A DNA stretch of 64,000 nt. Origin: Mactra quadrangularis. Taxonomy: Eukaryota > Mollusca > Bivalvia > Venerida > Mactridae. The stretch covers positions 26,190,464 to 26,254,463 of the forward strand of contig CM046296.1 in NCBI GenBank assembly GCA_025267735.1, given 5' to 3'. This document shows positions 47,783 to 60,326 of the stretch, piece after piece. The notes beneath the pieces are model-generated. The model saw only the letters and a program-made list of their open reading frames with translations. It was not told the origin of the DNA and did no database searches. Each line of letters begins with the position of its first letter. Positions within the stretch are counted from its first letter, which is position 1. The position numbers and the translations under genes were made by a program.

Positions 47783-49694
47783 TTAAAATTATTTGATTAT
47801 CTGTAGTTATATTCCTTTAGAGTCATGTAGATGTAAATATAGTACCAACAAACAAGTATACAAACTTAAAGTCTAATATCTTGCTAAGTATTGCAGATAT
47901 AGGAAAAGCTTAAACATCATACTTTGTTTTTCTCATTAAAGGGTAATGACTTCTAAAATAATACATCTATAGTGATGTCCCATCACAGTAAGGTTGATAT
48001 AGGCCCATTGAATAAGTATGCTAACTTTTTATAAAATATCTTAAAAAATGGTACTATGAAACACACTTAGTTTCTAGGAGTATCTGTTTTAATATGAGAT
48101 CTTAAACATGAAAAGTCTGACAACCTTGACCTAAAAATAGGCTATCTTAAGACACAAAAATTGTTAGCTAATTTAGTAAATTGATGACAAGTTTATAATT
48201 ATGCTTGGATTCTTAGATAATAACACCAAGATGAAATTTTAGACTTAAGACTGCATAGACTTACTTGTGTGACAAAGTTGGACAATAGTCTGCTTTCTGG
48301 GTACAATGCCCCTACATTATTCTTAACCAGCCATAATGTTGAATTTTTACTGTAACAGACAACATGTGCATGGAAAACTGACTTTGTTCTTTAATTAATT
48401 AATGTTACTGTAATGTAAGCCTACTTTTGGTCAGTTCCAGATTTAACTCTGGGAATTTTGTGTAATTGCAATGCACAGTACATTTACAATGTTAATATGT
48501 TATCTTGGTTGAACATTTTGTGTGCAGTTACCACCACTGTGGTCATTGGTTCTGTTGTGGAACTTCCATTTAGCATGTTGATCATGTGAGTTGAAGTGAG
48601 TTGACTGTTGTCCTGGTAGTAAAACAAGCTGTAAAATGATTTTCCTAAATGTTTTTTGTATGCTTGATTTGTTTTCAAGATGCAGATTTGATAAATATTG
48701 GATATTACATTGCCTTCCATAAGTTCCTTCATACTTTTACAATTTACTTGTAGTACTCAATGGAGTTTAAAAGGTTGTAAAAACAAAGTATTGTTAAATG
48801 AATTTCAATTTTGCTTTTAAAATCAAATTCTTATTATTTTGGATATGGAATCACAAAATATTCCAAACTTGATTTTGATTCATTGTAATACATTTACCAT
48901 AGTTTTGGAGACTGATTGATAACTTGGTGCAACTCAAAAATGAAATGTACCCTCAGAAAATTTGTTTCAATTATAATTGCATGAATAATGAACTAAATAA
49001 ATGTTATAATTTTACTTCATGGAACTTGGAATTGGTAGGGATTTGATTATTTGTAAGTTGAAGAAACTTTAAGAGGGCAGTGTGTATGAATATAAGATAA
49101 GATGGTTGTAGTCTGTGACCCTAAATGTCACTGTTGGTATGTTTTATTGAGTAGGCTGTAAAAATAACCCAGCGGTCTGTAATTTGAGATAAAAGAGTCT
49201 ATTCAGACATCTGTTTAAGTTGATAAATAATTTGATGTCTAAAATTAGGTCTGAATGTAAATATATCCTTGATATTTCCAAAATTAAATTTGCACTAAGA
49301 GTAGAAGTTGAGAATACCATACAGTGTCAGGACTGACAATACTGTCTTTTTTTCCTCAACTCTCCTTTATTTACATGTATAATAAATTATAAATAATTTA
49401 TAAATATTTTCTGGATTATATATCTCTTAATTCTTAATCCCTGTCTCATGTTGTTGTACTCAGTCAGTACTTTCAGTTTTATTTTACTACCAGTGGCAAT
49501 AGTTAGTTGGTGCAGTAAAATCCTTCAGAGGTTAATTAGGTTTATTTATTTTTTACTTGAATTGGGTCACAATTAGGTCTGCGTATCTTGGCCAAGGTTG
49601 CGATAGGATACATACGTATACATTATCTGGAGAACTGTGCCAAGTATTGGGTTTATAAAAGATTTGTCTAGAGTACTTTACAATGTGTTGGGAT
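47783..49694. other. Unannotated stretch
   Basis: No gene or element recognised; an 82-codon minus-strand open frame (48484-48732) has no supporting signals. Confidence 0.35.
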
Positions 49695-49920
49695 TAGGTT
49701 ACAACAAATTGATCAAATGTTCTATGGTGTCGCTCACACCTTATTTTTGACAGTTTTTACAAAAAAAATATTTTCATTTCCTCGCTAGCTCATAAAAATT
49801 TGATCAAACCGCTATACAAAGCAAGTGAATAAAGACATTTTTCTTTTTTGTCTTCGCTCGTTCGCCCAATTTTTTTTCAGAAAAATCTGTAGAACATATG
49901 ATCAACTTGTTGTGGCCTTA
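49695..49920 (-). mobile_element. MITE L, copy 2 (reverse)
   Basis: GGTTACAACAAATTGATCAA at the left, GATCAACTTGTTGTGGCCTT at the right; interior is the reverse complement of the copy at 15262. Confidence 0.75.
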
Positions 49921-50140
49921 AGTTTATTTATATTCTCTGTAATCAAACTATTGATGAATACTAAATGTCAGTGATTACAAAAATATCCTGATGAGAGATG
50001 CTTGGACAGCTAACCAATATGTGTCTGTTGCATTCTGTTTATTTTGGTTTCTCCTATTCGTAGGAAAAGAAAGTTGTATAAAAATGTCATTTTTTATGCA
50101 AAAATGAATATAAATTAAATATGGTCCTAAAAAGTGATCA

Positions 50141-50428
50141 AACCCGGGTGGTTAGCACAGTTGGTTGTGCGCTGGGATTTGGATACTCTTGCCTGAGGGG
50201 GTGCATGTTCAATCCCACCGGGGAGGTTATACCCTTCCATGAAAATTTGACAAAAATGTTGATTTTCCCCCATTAATTAGGTAATATGGAGAAGTTTCCG
50301 GCCTTGTGGAAGGGTTGGTGAGTACTGGTTATAGACAATTGTCCAGGAAAGCTAGGTTAGGTACGCTGGATGTTGTAAAATGACCTAAAATCTTGTTGAC
50401 AAGGCGTTAACTCCAATAAATAAATATG
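50141..50428 (+). mobile_element. SINE A, full-length with perfect 13-bp target duplication
   Basis: Head AACCCGGGTGGTTAGCACAG, degenerate B box GTTCAATCCCACC, standard body and (AATA)n tail. TAAAAAGTGATCA at 50128-50140 and 50429-50441. Confidence 0.9.
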
Positions 50429-50910
50429 TAAAAAGTGATCAGAAGTTCAATTATCCACGTTTCAATCTAAATATTTCTGTTGTTTAGTAACATAACATCA
50501 TTACATGAGTTATTTAGTCTAATATTTAAAACCTTGCATTAGAATGTATGCCAAGTAAACATATATCTAATAGAAGTAGATTTCTTTTAGTCTTAAAACT
50601 TAAACTTAACTGACAGACCAAAAGACTTACTTAGGAATTAGTGTTTTTTTTCTGTGTGCATGTGGTACAAACAGTTTGATACATCTTATTGATGAAAATT
50701 TCGAAATTTATATTAAATCCTTTTGTTTTTTGTACACTCATTTTCATTATGATGATGTCTGTTAGTTTGTATCAAAGAAGAAAATCCAAATATTTGAATT
50801 CCTAATTCTATTGCATGATTTGGTAAGTTTGTATTAATTGTAGATTTTGCATTACAGTTTAATATTTATTAAAGATTTTAATTAATCGGTGTATCAGGCT
50901 TTATATGTCA

Positions 50911-51709
50911 CAACCCGCGTCGATAGGGCAGTTGGTAGCACACCGGGATTTGGATACTCGTGCCTGAGGGGGTGTGGATTCAAATCCCACCTGGGGAGGT
51001 TATACCCTTCCATGAAAATTTGACAATAATGTCGATTTTCCTCCATTGATTAGATAATATGGAGAAGTTTCTGGTCTTGTGGAAGGGTAGGTGAGTATGG
51101 TTATAGACAATGGTCCAGGAAAGCTAGGTTAGGTGCGCTGAAAGCCGTGAAATGACCTAAATTGTGTTGATACTAGAGCTGCATTCGATTCATCTATTAG
51201 AATTATTTACTCCAAATATGCATTTATACATTTATTTGAGACTAAAACTATTTATTATTGATAAAATATAAGTGTTACTCAAATTAAATTCCCATGAAAC
51301 CCGAAAATCTGCTATATTAAGATTGCCTCTTAAGTACGAAATGGACTGGGTATGAAAATAAAGGTTGCGAAAATGTGTCATTAATGTAATATCAACTAAA
51401 ACAAATCTATATATACAACATGAAACATAAATTGTTTCAGAATATGCAGCTCTTAATATACTGCAGATAACGCCTTGCTACTTGATTTAATAAAGGGAAA
51501 TAACCATTACGGGGAGTTAGTGTCTTTTAGGTGCCCTTTTGCTTTTATGCTTATAACTTTTATAGATACGTTTAAAGGTCAGTATCAAATCGAAATTTGT
51601 GGGTGCCGAATTGAAATTTAATCGCCGCCCTCGCAGTCAAGTTTCGATGTATCCAATCGAATCGTTGCAGCCCTAGTTGATTTGGCGTTAACTCAAATAA
51701 ATAAATAAA
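50911..51709 (+). mobile_element. SINE A split near its 3' end by a hAT-like MITE
   Basis: SINE head and body at 50911-51173, 3' tail (GGCGTTAACTCAAATAAATA) resuming at 51676. Flanked by TTATATGTCA at 50901-50910 and 51710-51719, which proves the two halves were one insertion. Confidence 0.9.
51174..51675. mobile_element. hAT-like MITE F, copy 2, nested in a SINE
   Basis: TAGAGCTGCATTCGATTC / GAATCGTTGCAGCCCTA. Flanks GTTGATAC and GTTGATTT match at six of eight positions and lie within the SINE 3' tail. Confidence 0.85.
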
Positions 51710-52219
51710 TTATATGTCAACAAAGCCATGTGAAAAGCTAGATGCTATTCATATCATTCATATTGAAGTCCAAGTAATACTAATAATAAGATGATAAACC
51801 CTGCTGATTTAAATAAATATGGATTACTATTTTATTAATAGTGATAAATTATAATGATAATAATTATAATAATATAGACTTTATTTAACAATGGCTACAC
51901 ATTTTGACAAATCCAATCTTCCATGTGGATCTCTGATAAAACATATACAAGTTGTTTACGATATTTACATAGTGAAAACATCTAATAAATTCATAAATTG
52001 AATACAGAAGTATTGTAGCAAGTATCTAAATACACAGGGTAAATGTATGTGCCACTGACCGTGAAATAAAATTTAACAATACATTTTATATCATTAAAAA
52101 AACCATTGCAGTTACTTAAGATTATTAAGTACAACAGTAAATTAAATCAATGTCTATATTATAATAAAGTATTTGTTGTCCTAAGTCATGAAATTGAGTT
52201 ACACAGCCACCCTTTTATA

Positions 52220-52656
52220 CAGTAGAACCACTGTATAATATAATAATGCAGTACATAGAAGTTGAGAATTTTGCATGTTGTGAAAGTGGAAAGTTGACAG
52301 GGCCAAAACACTCTTCTAAGCAGAAGCCGAATTCAGACTGCTTCCCCAAACAAAACTGACTCTTTTTTCCCCCCAGTTTGGTCCTCAAAACTCCCCAAGG
52401 AATGTTGAACCACAATTCACATAGAAAGGGAAAATATTTGAGATACCTACCCAACACAGTCCATGTTATTTCCTTAACCAAATAAAATACTGGATAATCT
52501 CATTGATTTTGTAACACTTAAGATTGAATAAATTTATTTCTTATACTGGCTATGAAGTAGGTCATTTACTGTGTAATATTGTATGTCTTATTGAGAAAAC
52601 AGGACATTAGCAAAGACTGGACAGTCCTGGGACTGTAATATTCTCAGGTTCTACTG
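52220..52656. mobile_element. mariner/pogo-like MITE CAGTAGAACC
   Basis: CAGTAGAACCACTG / CTCAGGTTCTACTG with TA on both sides. The minus-strand open frame across it (52215-52481) is considered spurious. Confidence 0.7.
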
Positions 52657-52792
52657 TATCTAAAAATTGAATGACAATACTTTCAGTTGTGAAAACCATT
52701 GTAACATTTAGTTGTCAAATAATGTTCAAACCTTTATATTGTAACTTATGTACCAGTAATTTGACTGCATTGAAAGAAAAAATATCTGTGTA

Positions 52793-53018
52793 GTAAGGGT
52801 TTGAATTCTTCTCCGGGAGGTTAATATACCCTTCCATGAAAACATGTTGAAAATGTCAATTTTTCCTTCATTTAATAATAAGTTGGAGAAGTTGCTGGTC
52901 TTATGGAAGGGTTGGTGAGTACTGGTTATAGACGAGGGTCCAGGAAAGCTAGGTTAGGTGAGCTGTCCACAGTAAAATAACTTTTATTGTTTTGACACAG
53001 TGCTAAACCAGTATATAA
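52793..53018 (+). mobile_element. SINE A, 5'-truncated diverged copy
   Basis: GGGTTTGAATTC (B box remnant), CGGGAGGTTAATATACCCTT, GAGTACTGGTTATAGACGAG, GCTAGGTTAGGTGAGCTG. Confidence 0.65.
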
Positions 53019-54499
53019 AAATAATCATTGCAATGTTTCATTAAATTAATTAAGTAATTCCTTAATTTTATTAATTATACACATGTACATGTAAGTATTG
53101 ATTAATATTGTGAGGTTTCATTGAAAAAAGCTTACAAGTTTAAGAGTTGTTAAATTAATAAAATCTAAATGAAGTCTTTTCTTCAATGTCATGCAGCCTG
53201 AACACCTAAGTACCTAAATCAACCTTTAAAATGAGAGTATGCTTGGAGTCTGGCAGTGTAAAATCATTGTTCACATATAATGCTACATATTAATAGAATG
53301 ATAGTCTTACCTTCACTTCATGTATCAAACAAATGATGTCATACATTGTTAAATGATTTTATTTTCAATAAAAATGACTAAAATAACAAAAAAATTCAAA
53401 ATATATGTAGTTGTTACTAACGATGCTAGGTAGTGATCTACTATGGCTAAAGTCACATTGAAGAAGAAAAAAATGCTCATACAAGAATAAAAATAGGATA
53501 GAAAAAAGAAAAATGGAAATAAAAAGAAAGAAAAATATGTTAAAAAAAAATTAGATAGAAAAAAAAAAGAAAAATGAACATAAAAGGAAATAAAAGTATG
53601 ATAGAAAAAAGAAAAATAACAAATCTGGAAATCTAGATTATAAAGTACAAAAAAAGGATAACTTGTCCAAACAGTCTAAGTCATGTATTGACCATGGTTC
53701 AGGGTGGTTATACTGTTTAAGATTGTTGGATTGAAGTAAACCTTATGTACTTGTACAATGGACAGTAGTCGGGTATAGTATGGGAGTCTAGCTAAGGTGC
53801 TTCTACATATATACAGTACTTGTATTGAAGTACACAAAGATTAACAAGAAAAATGACCATTGTTTTTTTACCAGTAATGATGTATTGTAGCTTTATTTGT
53901 TTTTGGTGCAGGAAGGAGAGGGTATAGAGTGTTATTCTTTAATTTTAGGTATAGCAATAATTCTTAATGTGAATGTGATACTTACATGTGCTCATGACTT
54001 AGTGTACTATAGATAAAGGTTGATATCTGGTATAAAGTATTAGACTGATGAATTGTATGTATATGACTTCAAGGCTGAACAAAATACTAGTGTTACTCAA
54101 TTTAAAAATAAAGGGGAGTTACAAACAGGGGTTTCGTTCAGCCCTTGACTTTAAAATGTGATGTAATAACATGTTACATGTGTATCTAAAATAAATGTAG
54201 AAAAAAAGGTCTGTATGCTATGATCATTGATATTTTAATTTTCAATGCAGTTCACTAATGTAATATTATACTGACATTTGGAAGTGTCTGCCAACTTATT
54301 TCTTATATATGTTACAAAGATATTTTACAAAATCATGGCTTAATCATGTTACAATGGTTTTAAAATGATTATTTTAACAATTTTGAAATATGTAAAATAA
54401 TGTATACCATTTATTGATAAATTTTATTCAATTGTCACTGGCACATACATTAACAGTTAAACAACCCTGATTGGCATACTTGAATTACCCATTATGATT
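53019..54499. other. Unannotated stretch with purine-rich tract
   Basis: 53461-53620 is an A/G-rich low-complexity tract (AGAAAAAAG-type). Otherwise nothing recognised. Confidence 0.4.
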
Positions 54500-54700
54500 T
54501 AGTTCTACGGATTTTTCTGGAAAAAAAATGGGGCGAGCGAAGAAAAAAAATCAAAAAGTCTTTATTCACTTGCTTTATATAGCGATTCGACCAAATTTTT
54601 ATGGGCGAGCGAGGAAATAAAAATATTTTTTTGTAAAAACGGTCGAAATTAAGGTGCTAGCGAATCCATAGAACATACAATCAATTTGTTGTGGCCTAAC
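54500..54700 (+). mobile_element. MITE L, copy 3 (left end lost)
   Basis: GGGGCGAGCGAAG, TTTATTCACTTGCTTTATAT, TTATGGGCGAGCGAGG and the right end CAATTTGTTGTGGCCTAA. Confidence 0.7.
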
Positions 54701-54817
54701 CAATAATTAGTGATTTCAATTAAAATTACTAAGACATCAATGGTTTGTCAAGTCTCTGAAAAAACATTTTGTAGTCGGTAACACCATTTGAATAACTAGT
54801 GTAAACAGTATCATATG

Positions 54818-55802
54818 TAGGGCTGCAACGATTTGATACATTGAAACTTGATTGCGAGGGAGCCGATTCGATTTCGATTCAGGACCCACAAGTTTTTAAT
54901 CTTTAAACGTGTCTACATAAGTTATAACGATAAAAGCAAAGGCCCACCTAAAAGACGAAGTACGTTGACAGTGAAACTGGGTTTCACTTTGTTACATTTC
55001 TCTAAAGTTTTCATTACGATTTTAAGTAGCACGTCTTGGAAACTGTTCCATAAATATATTTATAGTATATGCCCTGATCCTATGCTAATTGGGTTGGTGT
55101 AATTGAATTTTAATTGTTCTGACAAACCAGAAGTTTAGCTCCGCACGCGCAAGTTTTGATGTTTGTTAATTCAAATTTAAGTATATTTGCCTACACAGTG
55201 TAGGTTTAGGTAATATGTACAATAGTATATCAAGAACTGCATCTTTCTACAATTTATGCTCCATGCTGTCTACACTTTTTAGTCAAAATTACATTAATAA
55301 TACATTTTCGCGACCTTGAAATTCGTACCCAATCCATTTCGTACTTGAAAAAAGCAAATATTAATTTAGCCGATTTTTGAGTTTCGTGTTATCAAATTTC
55401 AGTAACCCTTTTATTTAATCATATTATTTAGATTTTAGCTCAAATAAATGTATAAACGCATATTTGAAGTAAATTATATTAATAAACAAATCAGCCGCGG
55501 CCGTGGTGTAGTGGTTAGCATGTCTGACTTCGAATCCGGAGATCACGAGTTCGAAACCCGGTCGGGGCAGGTCATACCCTATACATGAGTTGTCGGCCTG
55601 GTGGTAGGGTAAGTTAGTACTGGTGATAAATAAGTGTCCGGGAAACCTATAGTAGGAAGAGCTGGCCGTTGTATATATGACCTATATATGTGTTGAATGC
55701 GGCGTTAAAAAAAAAAAATGAAACAAATAGAAAAAAATCAAATAGAAAGAAAAAATATTGAATCGCATCGAATCAACTTTGCGGTAAATGATTGCTGCTC
55801 TA
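54818..55802. mobile_element. hAT-like MITE F, copy 3, carrying an inserted SINE C
   Basis: TAGGGCTGCAACGATTTG at the left; right end ATTGCTGCTCTA is decayed. Flanks ATCATATG / TTCATATG match at seven of eight. The interior is colinear with 27642-28178 apart from extra sequence and the SINE. Confidence 0.8.
55494..55720 (+). mobile_element. SINE C (tRNA-derived), nested in a MITE
   Basis: Head GCCGCGGCCGTGGTGTAGTG, A box TGGTGTAGTGGTTAGC, B box GAGTTCGAAACCC, then TTAGTACTGGTGATAAATAA, GTCCGGGAAACC, TATATGACCTATATATGTG, GGCGTTAAA and poly(A). Flanks contain AACAAAT on both sides. Confidence 0.85.
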
Positions 55803-56184
55803 TTCATATGGTTAAATGAAATGTTTCTGATTATATCTAAGTCTGTACATGTGTACCATCTTGGGGTATGAGGTCACGTTCATTTCAATTCATTAGATGT
55901 ATAAATTAGTTACTTTGTGATTGGACTACTTAACTTTAAAGTAAAGAAAAACCTGAGTTTAAATCAAACTTAATTAGATTATATTTTACATTGATTTAAA
56001 TTGATGTGCACATTGTATTGCTGTCTTGAAAATTGCTGGAAAAATTTATTACCTTTCTTGCCCAATGCTACTTGTTTGATTGAGTTTATAGCACATTAGT
56101 GTAAATATTTTGTATGAGAAATAATGATATAGGCTCAATGAACCTAATGCTCCTCTGAAAGAATTTACTGCACCAACTTTCCAG

Positions 56185-56236
56185 CTGTCATGATCTTCAT
56201 GCTCATTGTCAGCTTTATATTTGTGATCACTTTTTT
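56185..56236 (+). CDS. Candidate small exon encoding a membrane-like segment
   Basis: Acceptor CAACTTTCCAG, strong donor GTAAGTATG. One frame (two-base offset) reads VMIFMLIVSFIFVITF, an uninterrupted hydrophobic helix length. No partner exon recognised; weak pyrimidine tract. Confidence 0.2.
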
Positions 56237-56654
56237 GTAAGTATGTCTATTTGTCCCTCAGTCTGATAGTCCCCTACTTCTCTGCATTTCAAACATTACA
56301 AACTGCATCCCCTAAAATTAATTGAATACAAAAAAAAGCTGACACAGTTGGAAGGAGGGATTGAGTTATAGCAATACCTCCGGCATACAACTCAAAGGAA
56401 ACTTAAATATAACTGACCTGGATATTTCCAGTCATACTGCATTGATCCTCGAGACCACTGAAGATTTATGTAGGGATATTGGTCATATTGCGTGGTTGGG
56501 GGGAGGGTTTTTGGCATTATTTTGAAATAATCTACCTTAACTGACTTTTTGTTTGTTTTTTGCTTTTTTATTATAATTTCTTCTCTAAGGTTACAAGATA
56601 CTGTGATATAAGATACTTTGGTAGGAATTATTTGTATTGTTCTGTATTGTATTT

Positions 56655-56968
56655 TACAGGGGTGTGAAATTTCAAATTTATTTCACTTGTCCATGGAGAA
56701 ATACCACTTGTCCATGGACAAATACCACTTGTCCATGGACATACACCACTTTTCCATGGACAAATACCACTTTTCCATGGACATATACCACTTGTCCATG
56801 GACAAGTGAATGCTTAAAATCTGTTTATCTCCTAGTCCACTGCAAAATTTCGCTTGTCTAAAGATTAAAAAAATATTTTTCTACTGACAATTAGGATGGT
56901 TTGTGTTTCTTGTCAACTACCCAAATATGACTTAGACAAGTCAGCCATTGAAATTCCACACCCTTGTA
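56655..56968. mobile_element. TIR element with a 21-bp palindromic minisatellite
   Basis: TACAGGGGTGTGAAATTTCA at the left and TGAAATTCCACACCCTTGTA at the right are inverted repeats. The interior left half is a 21-bp tandem array. Confidence 0.7.
56684..56811. repeat. 21-bp tandem array of a palindrome
   Basis: CCATGG occurs at 56691, 56712, 56733, 56754, 56775 and 56796, exactly 21 bp apart, in the context CTTGTCCATGGACAA. The open frame reading YHLSMDK heptads is a consequence of the 21-bp period. Confidence 0.9.
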
Positions 56969-57447
56969 TTTATTATGATTTAAAGCTCTCCTGGGCTATA
57001 AGCTCAGGGTGAGCTATTAGGATCACTCAATGTCTGTCGTCTGTTCACGCATAGTTTCCTTAATGCTCTAGCAAGCACACTTTAGCCTGAATTGTATTGA
57101 AACTTGGTATGGATGTTAGCCCCAATCATATCTCGGATATGTTTAACATGGGTTCCCTTTGGTCCAAAAGTAGGTCACAGTGCTCAAATATGTTCAAAAC
57201 ATAGGTACTCTAGCTACATTAACAATCGGATAATCCTAGAAATTTGTCAAAAAGTGATATGATGATTTCTAGGTCAAGTTGAAATATGGGTCATATGGGG
57301 GTTAAAAACTAGGTCACAATTCCTTACATGGAAAAACCTAACTTTCTACAAATGAAATACCCTGGAATTTTGTCTGAAATTTTGATTTGATAAAATCCCA
57401 GTCTGATTTATGTAAGTGTATTCTAGGGTAAAAATCTAGGTCACTAT

Positions 57448-57745
57448 GAACCCGGGTTGATAGCGCTGTTAGTAGCACGCTGGGATTTGGAATCTCAAGC
57501 CCGACGGGGTGCGGGTTCAAATCCCACCCGGGGAGGTTATACCCTTCCATGAAAATTTGACAAAAATGTCGATTTTCCACCATTGATTAGATAATATAGA
57601 GAAGTGTCCGGCCTTGTGGAAGGATAGGTGAGTACTGGTTATAGACAATGGTCCAGGAAAGCTAGGTTAGGTGCGCTGGTCTCCGTAAAATGACCTTAAA
57701 TTGTGTTGACACAACGTTAACTCCAATAAATAAATAAAATAAATA
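57448..57745 (+). mobile_element. SINE A, full-length copy
   Basis: Head GAACCCGGGTTGATAGCGCT, B box GGGTTCAAATCCCACCC, standard body, GTTAACTCCAATAAATAAAT tail. Confidence 0.85.
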
Positions 57746-58364
57746 AAGTAATCTCCAAATCCTCTGCTTAACAATTGAATCAATGGGTAAAGTAAGTCAT
57801 GTTTTTTTTGTTTTGGTTAACACCATATAGCAATAATATTGAGGGGCCATTTTACTATCATACCACTTTGTAGCAAAAAAGATTTCATTCCTCGATTCTT
57901 ATATTTTTCTGATTTATGTATATATCAATGGTATTTGGGTGAGCGAGAAAGGGCTATCATGGCCCTCTCATTTATGTGTTTGATTGTTGTACATTGTACA
58001 TTTCTAATTTTATGTCATTTTTCTTGTCAATTTTTCAGTTTATAAGAGTGTAACTATGGTTTTGCTTTAGCATTATAAACATCAACATTTCATGTAAGTA
58101 TAATGGTATTCTTGTCATTACTTAATACTGAAAATACAGAATTACTTAATAGTTCATTTCCATAATGAACATTTATATATGGTATCTATGAACAATTATC
58201 TACGACTATCTACTAATATTTCTATTTTTTTGCATCAAACAATTCTAATGACCCAAATTTTCTCATGATTCAATGACTAACTCAATGCTGCTGCTACACT
58301 CTTCATAATTATACAGTCTTTTTAGACTGGCGATTTCGCCAAAAGGCTTAAGTTATGTAACAAG
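57746..58364. other. Unannotated stretch
   Basis: No gene or element recognised. Confidence 0.35.
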
Positions 58365-58612
58365 TTGTTTGTTTGTTTGGTTTTACGCCATAGCAACACA
58401 TTGTATAGGTCATATAATGGCGGTCTACTAAGCGCATACTTTTGTCAGTAACTGACAACTGCCCTACATAATAAAAAATCATTGGTAGGACGGTGAATGG
58501 TCGTAGAAATAGTTTATGACCAAGCTCCATGAAAGTTTGCACTGCCCGGCAATTGAACCCTCAACCCCTTAATGAGTTGTATTGGGTGCTACCAACTGAG
58601 CTAGCCAGCGGT
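58365..58612 (-). mobile_element. SINE B, reverse copy with internal deletion
   Basis: Reverse complement: GCTAGCTCAGTTGGTAGCAC, B box GGGTTCAATTGCCGGGC, GACCGCCATTATATGACCTA, TGTTGCTATGGCGTAAAACC; the GAGATTTAGCC segment is missing. Confidence 0.75.
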
Positions 58613-59370
58613 CTATACAAGTCAAAATTCATGATTGATTAATCAGAGAAATCGGTTAGCTCAAGTGACTGACTTTCACAATTTCACTCGTCTCAGGCAT
58701 CACTGCATCAGGCACGTGGGTTACGTCAAAGAAAAGTTGTTTTTAAAAAGTTTTCTGCCGAATCTGCTATTATTGGGCGCACACGAAAATGAATGATCTT
58801 CCTTGGGTACGGGCTAGTTTTCCGCGACGTCGCTGTCCACAAAAATCATAATCTATTAATCGTTGCTCAAATTTTTCTAACCGATTTCGGCGACGTCGGC
58901 GATAATCGGAACATAACTAGACCATTCAAATGCCTGACCAGTTTAACCTGTGGAGTGATACATGTATCTCTGATTTACTAGGCAGTTTATTTCTAGGCAA
59001 TAAAAGTAGTTCTGTCAATCAACTGACATGACTTTTGTTTTTGTGTTGGTGATTATATTATATTATATTGATAAGCGTATAAATGGGTGGAGTCAAATCT
59101 CATTTATACACTATGCAGTAGTATTTGCCAGTTATGCAGGATAGAATTAACACTTCAACTGCATTTTTGCCCTGCTCGGTTCGTACTTTAATCTAATGTG
59201 TAAGGAGTAAGGAAAGTGTTTCTGTATTTCAATACTGATTATTCAATGTTGAAGCAATTGCTCTATCTAAGATCTTCTGTTGCATCTTCTTTAATGTCAC
59301 GTCTAGGATTTAAGTTGCTGTTTCATCTTTTATATAGTTTGATGACTGACCTGAAAAAATTAACTTGTCT
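58613..59370. other. Unannotated stretch
   Basis: No gene recognised; a CpG-containing segment (58740-58920) has a 62-codon open frame without splice or start support. Confidence 0.35.
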
Positions 59371-59418
59371 TTATACCCCCGCAAACGAAGTTTTCGGGGG
59401 TATACTGGAATCACCCTG

Positions 59419-59499
59419 GTGGTTGGTTGGTTGGTTGGTTGGTTGGTTGGTTGGTTGGTTGGTTGGTTTGTTTGTTGGTTGGTTGGTTGGTTGGTTGGA
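59419..59499. repeat. (GGTT)n simple repeat
   Basis: About 20 tetranucleotide units; open in several frames on both strands, which gives artificial W/L/V/G- or N/Q/P/T-rich frames. Confidence 0.95.
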
Positions 59500-60326
59500 T
59501 ATGTGGTCTGTCCCAAAAAATTAATACATTTGCAGTATGTTTATTTCTTAATGTATTAGAATAGAAGCTGTTATATACCATGATTTAATGGTGTATACAA
59601 AACTCAAGTAACTATGGAAACATACCTCAGTTGTTTAAAATAACTAATTGTGTTATATATTTTAAATCTAATTAGATAGCTGTATAGTTTGCTTTTTTTC
59701 TCAATAGATTTTTTTCTTATCTTATTTTATAGAATTTGCACAGGCGTTTACAGTTGATTTTTATATGCATGTTATATCAATTCCAATTCAAAATGGCCGA
59801 CTTGCGGCCATCTTGAATTTTTTTTTAGTTTAATTACTGTATGCTTATTTCTCAACAGATTTTTTCTTAACTAATTTAGATAGAATTTTGCACAGACGTT
59901 CACAGTTGATGTGTACATACACTTTAACTCAATTCCAATTCAAAATGGCGGACTGGCTGTCATCCTTTTTTCAAAATTAATACAGTCTTATATTGACTTA
60001 TTACCATACATATTTTGAAAAGAAATTGCATACAAGGTCTCACTGATACAGTTTATCAGTATGACTATTCTTCATCAATTTATATTCAATATGACTGACT
60101 GGCAGCCATTTTGAATTTTTATTTAAATTACTGTATAGTACATGCATGTGTTTTTTTTTACTCAATTTTAGCCAAATTTCGCTCCAAAGTCTTTATTGAT
60201 GTAGTTGACTCGTACATGGATTTACTCTGGATACAAATTCATTATGGCAGACTGGCAGCCATTTTGACTTTGTTTAAATAACTGTATAGTAAGCTTATTT
60301 CATTACCATTTCTTCTTGCTGAAGTC

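Noticed and set aside
55494..55570. Possible tRNA gene (plus strand)
   Set aside because: Same reason: it is the head of SINE C, with body, poly(A) and flanking duplication.
56618..56861. Small protein with YHLSMDK heptads
   Set aside because: The heptad follows directly from a 21-bp tandem repeat inside a TIR element; a second frame is equally open.
59216..59559. Open frames on both strands across the GGTT tract
   Set aside because: Products of a tetranucleotide repeat that lacks stops in several frames.
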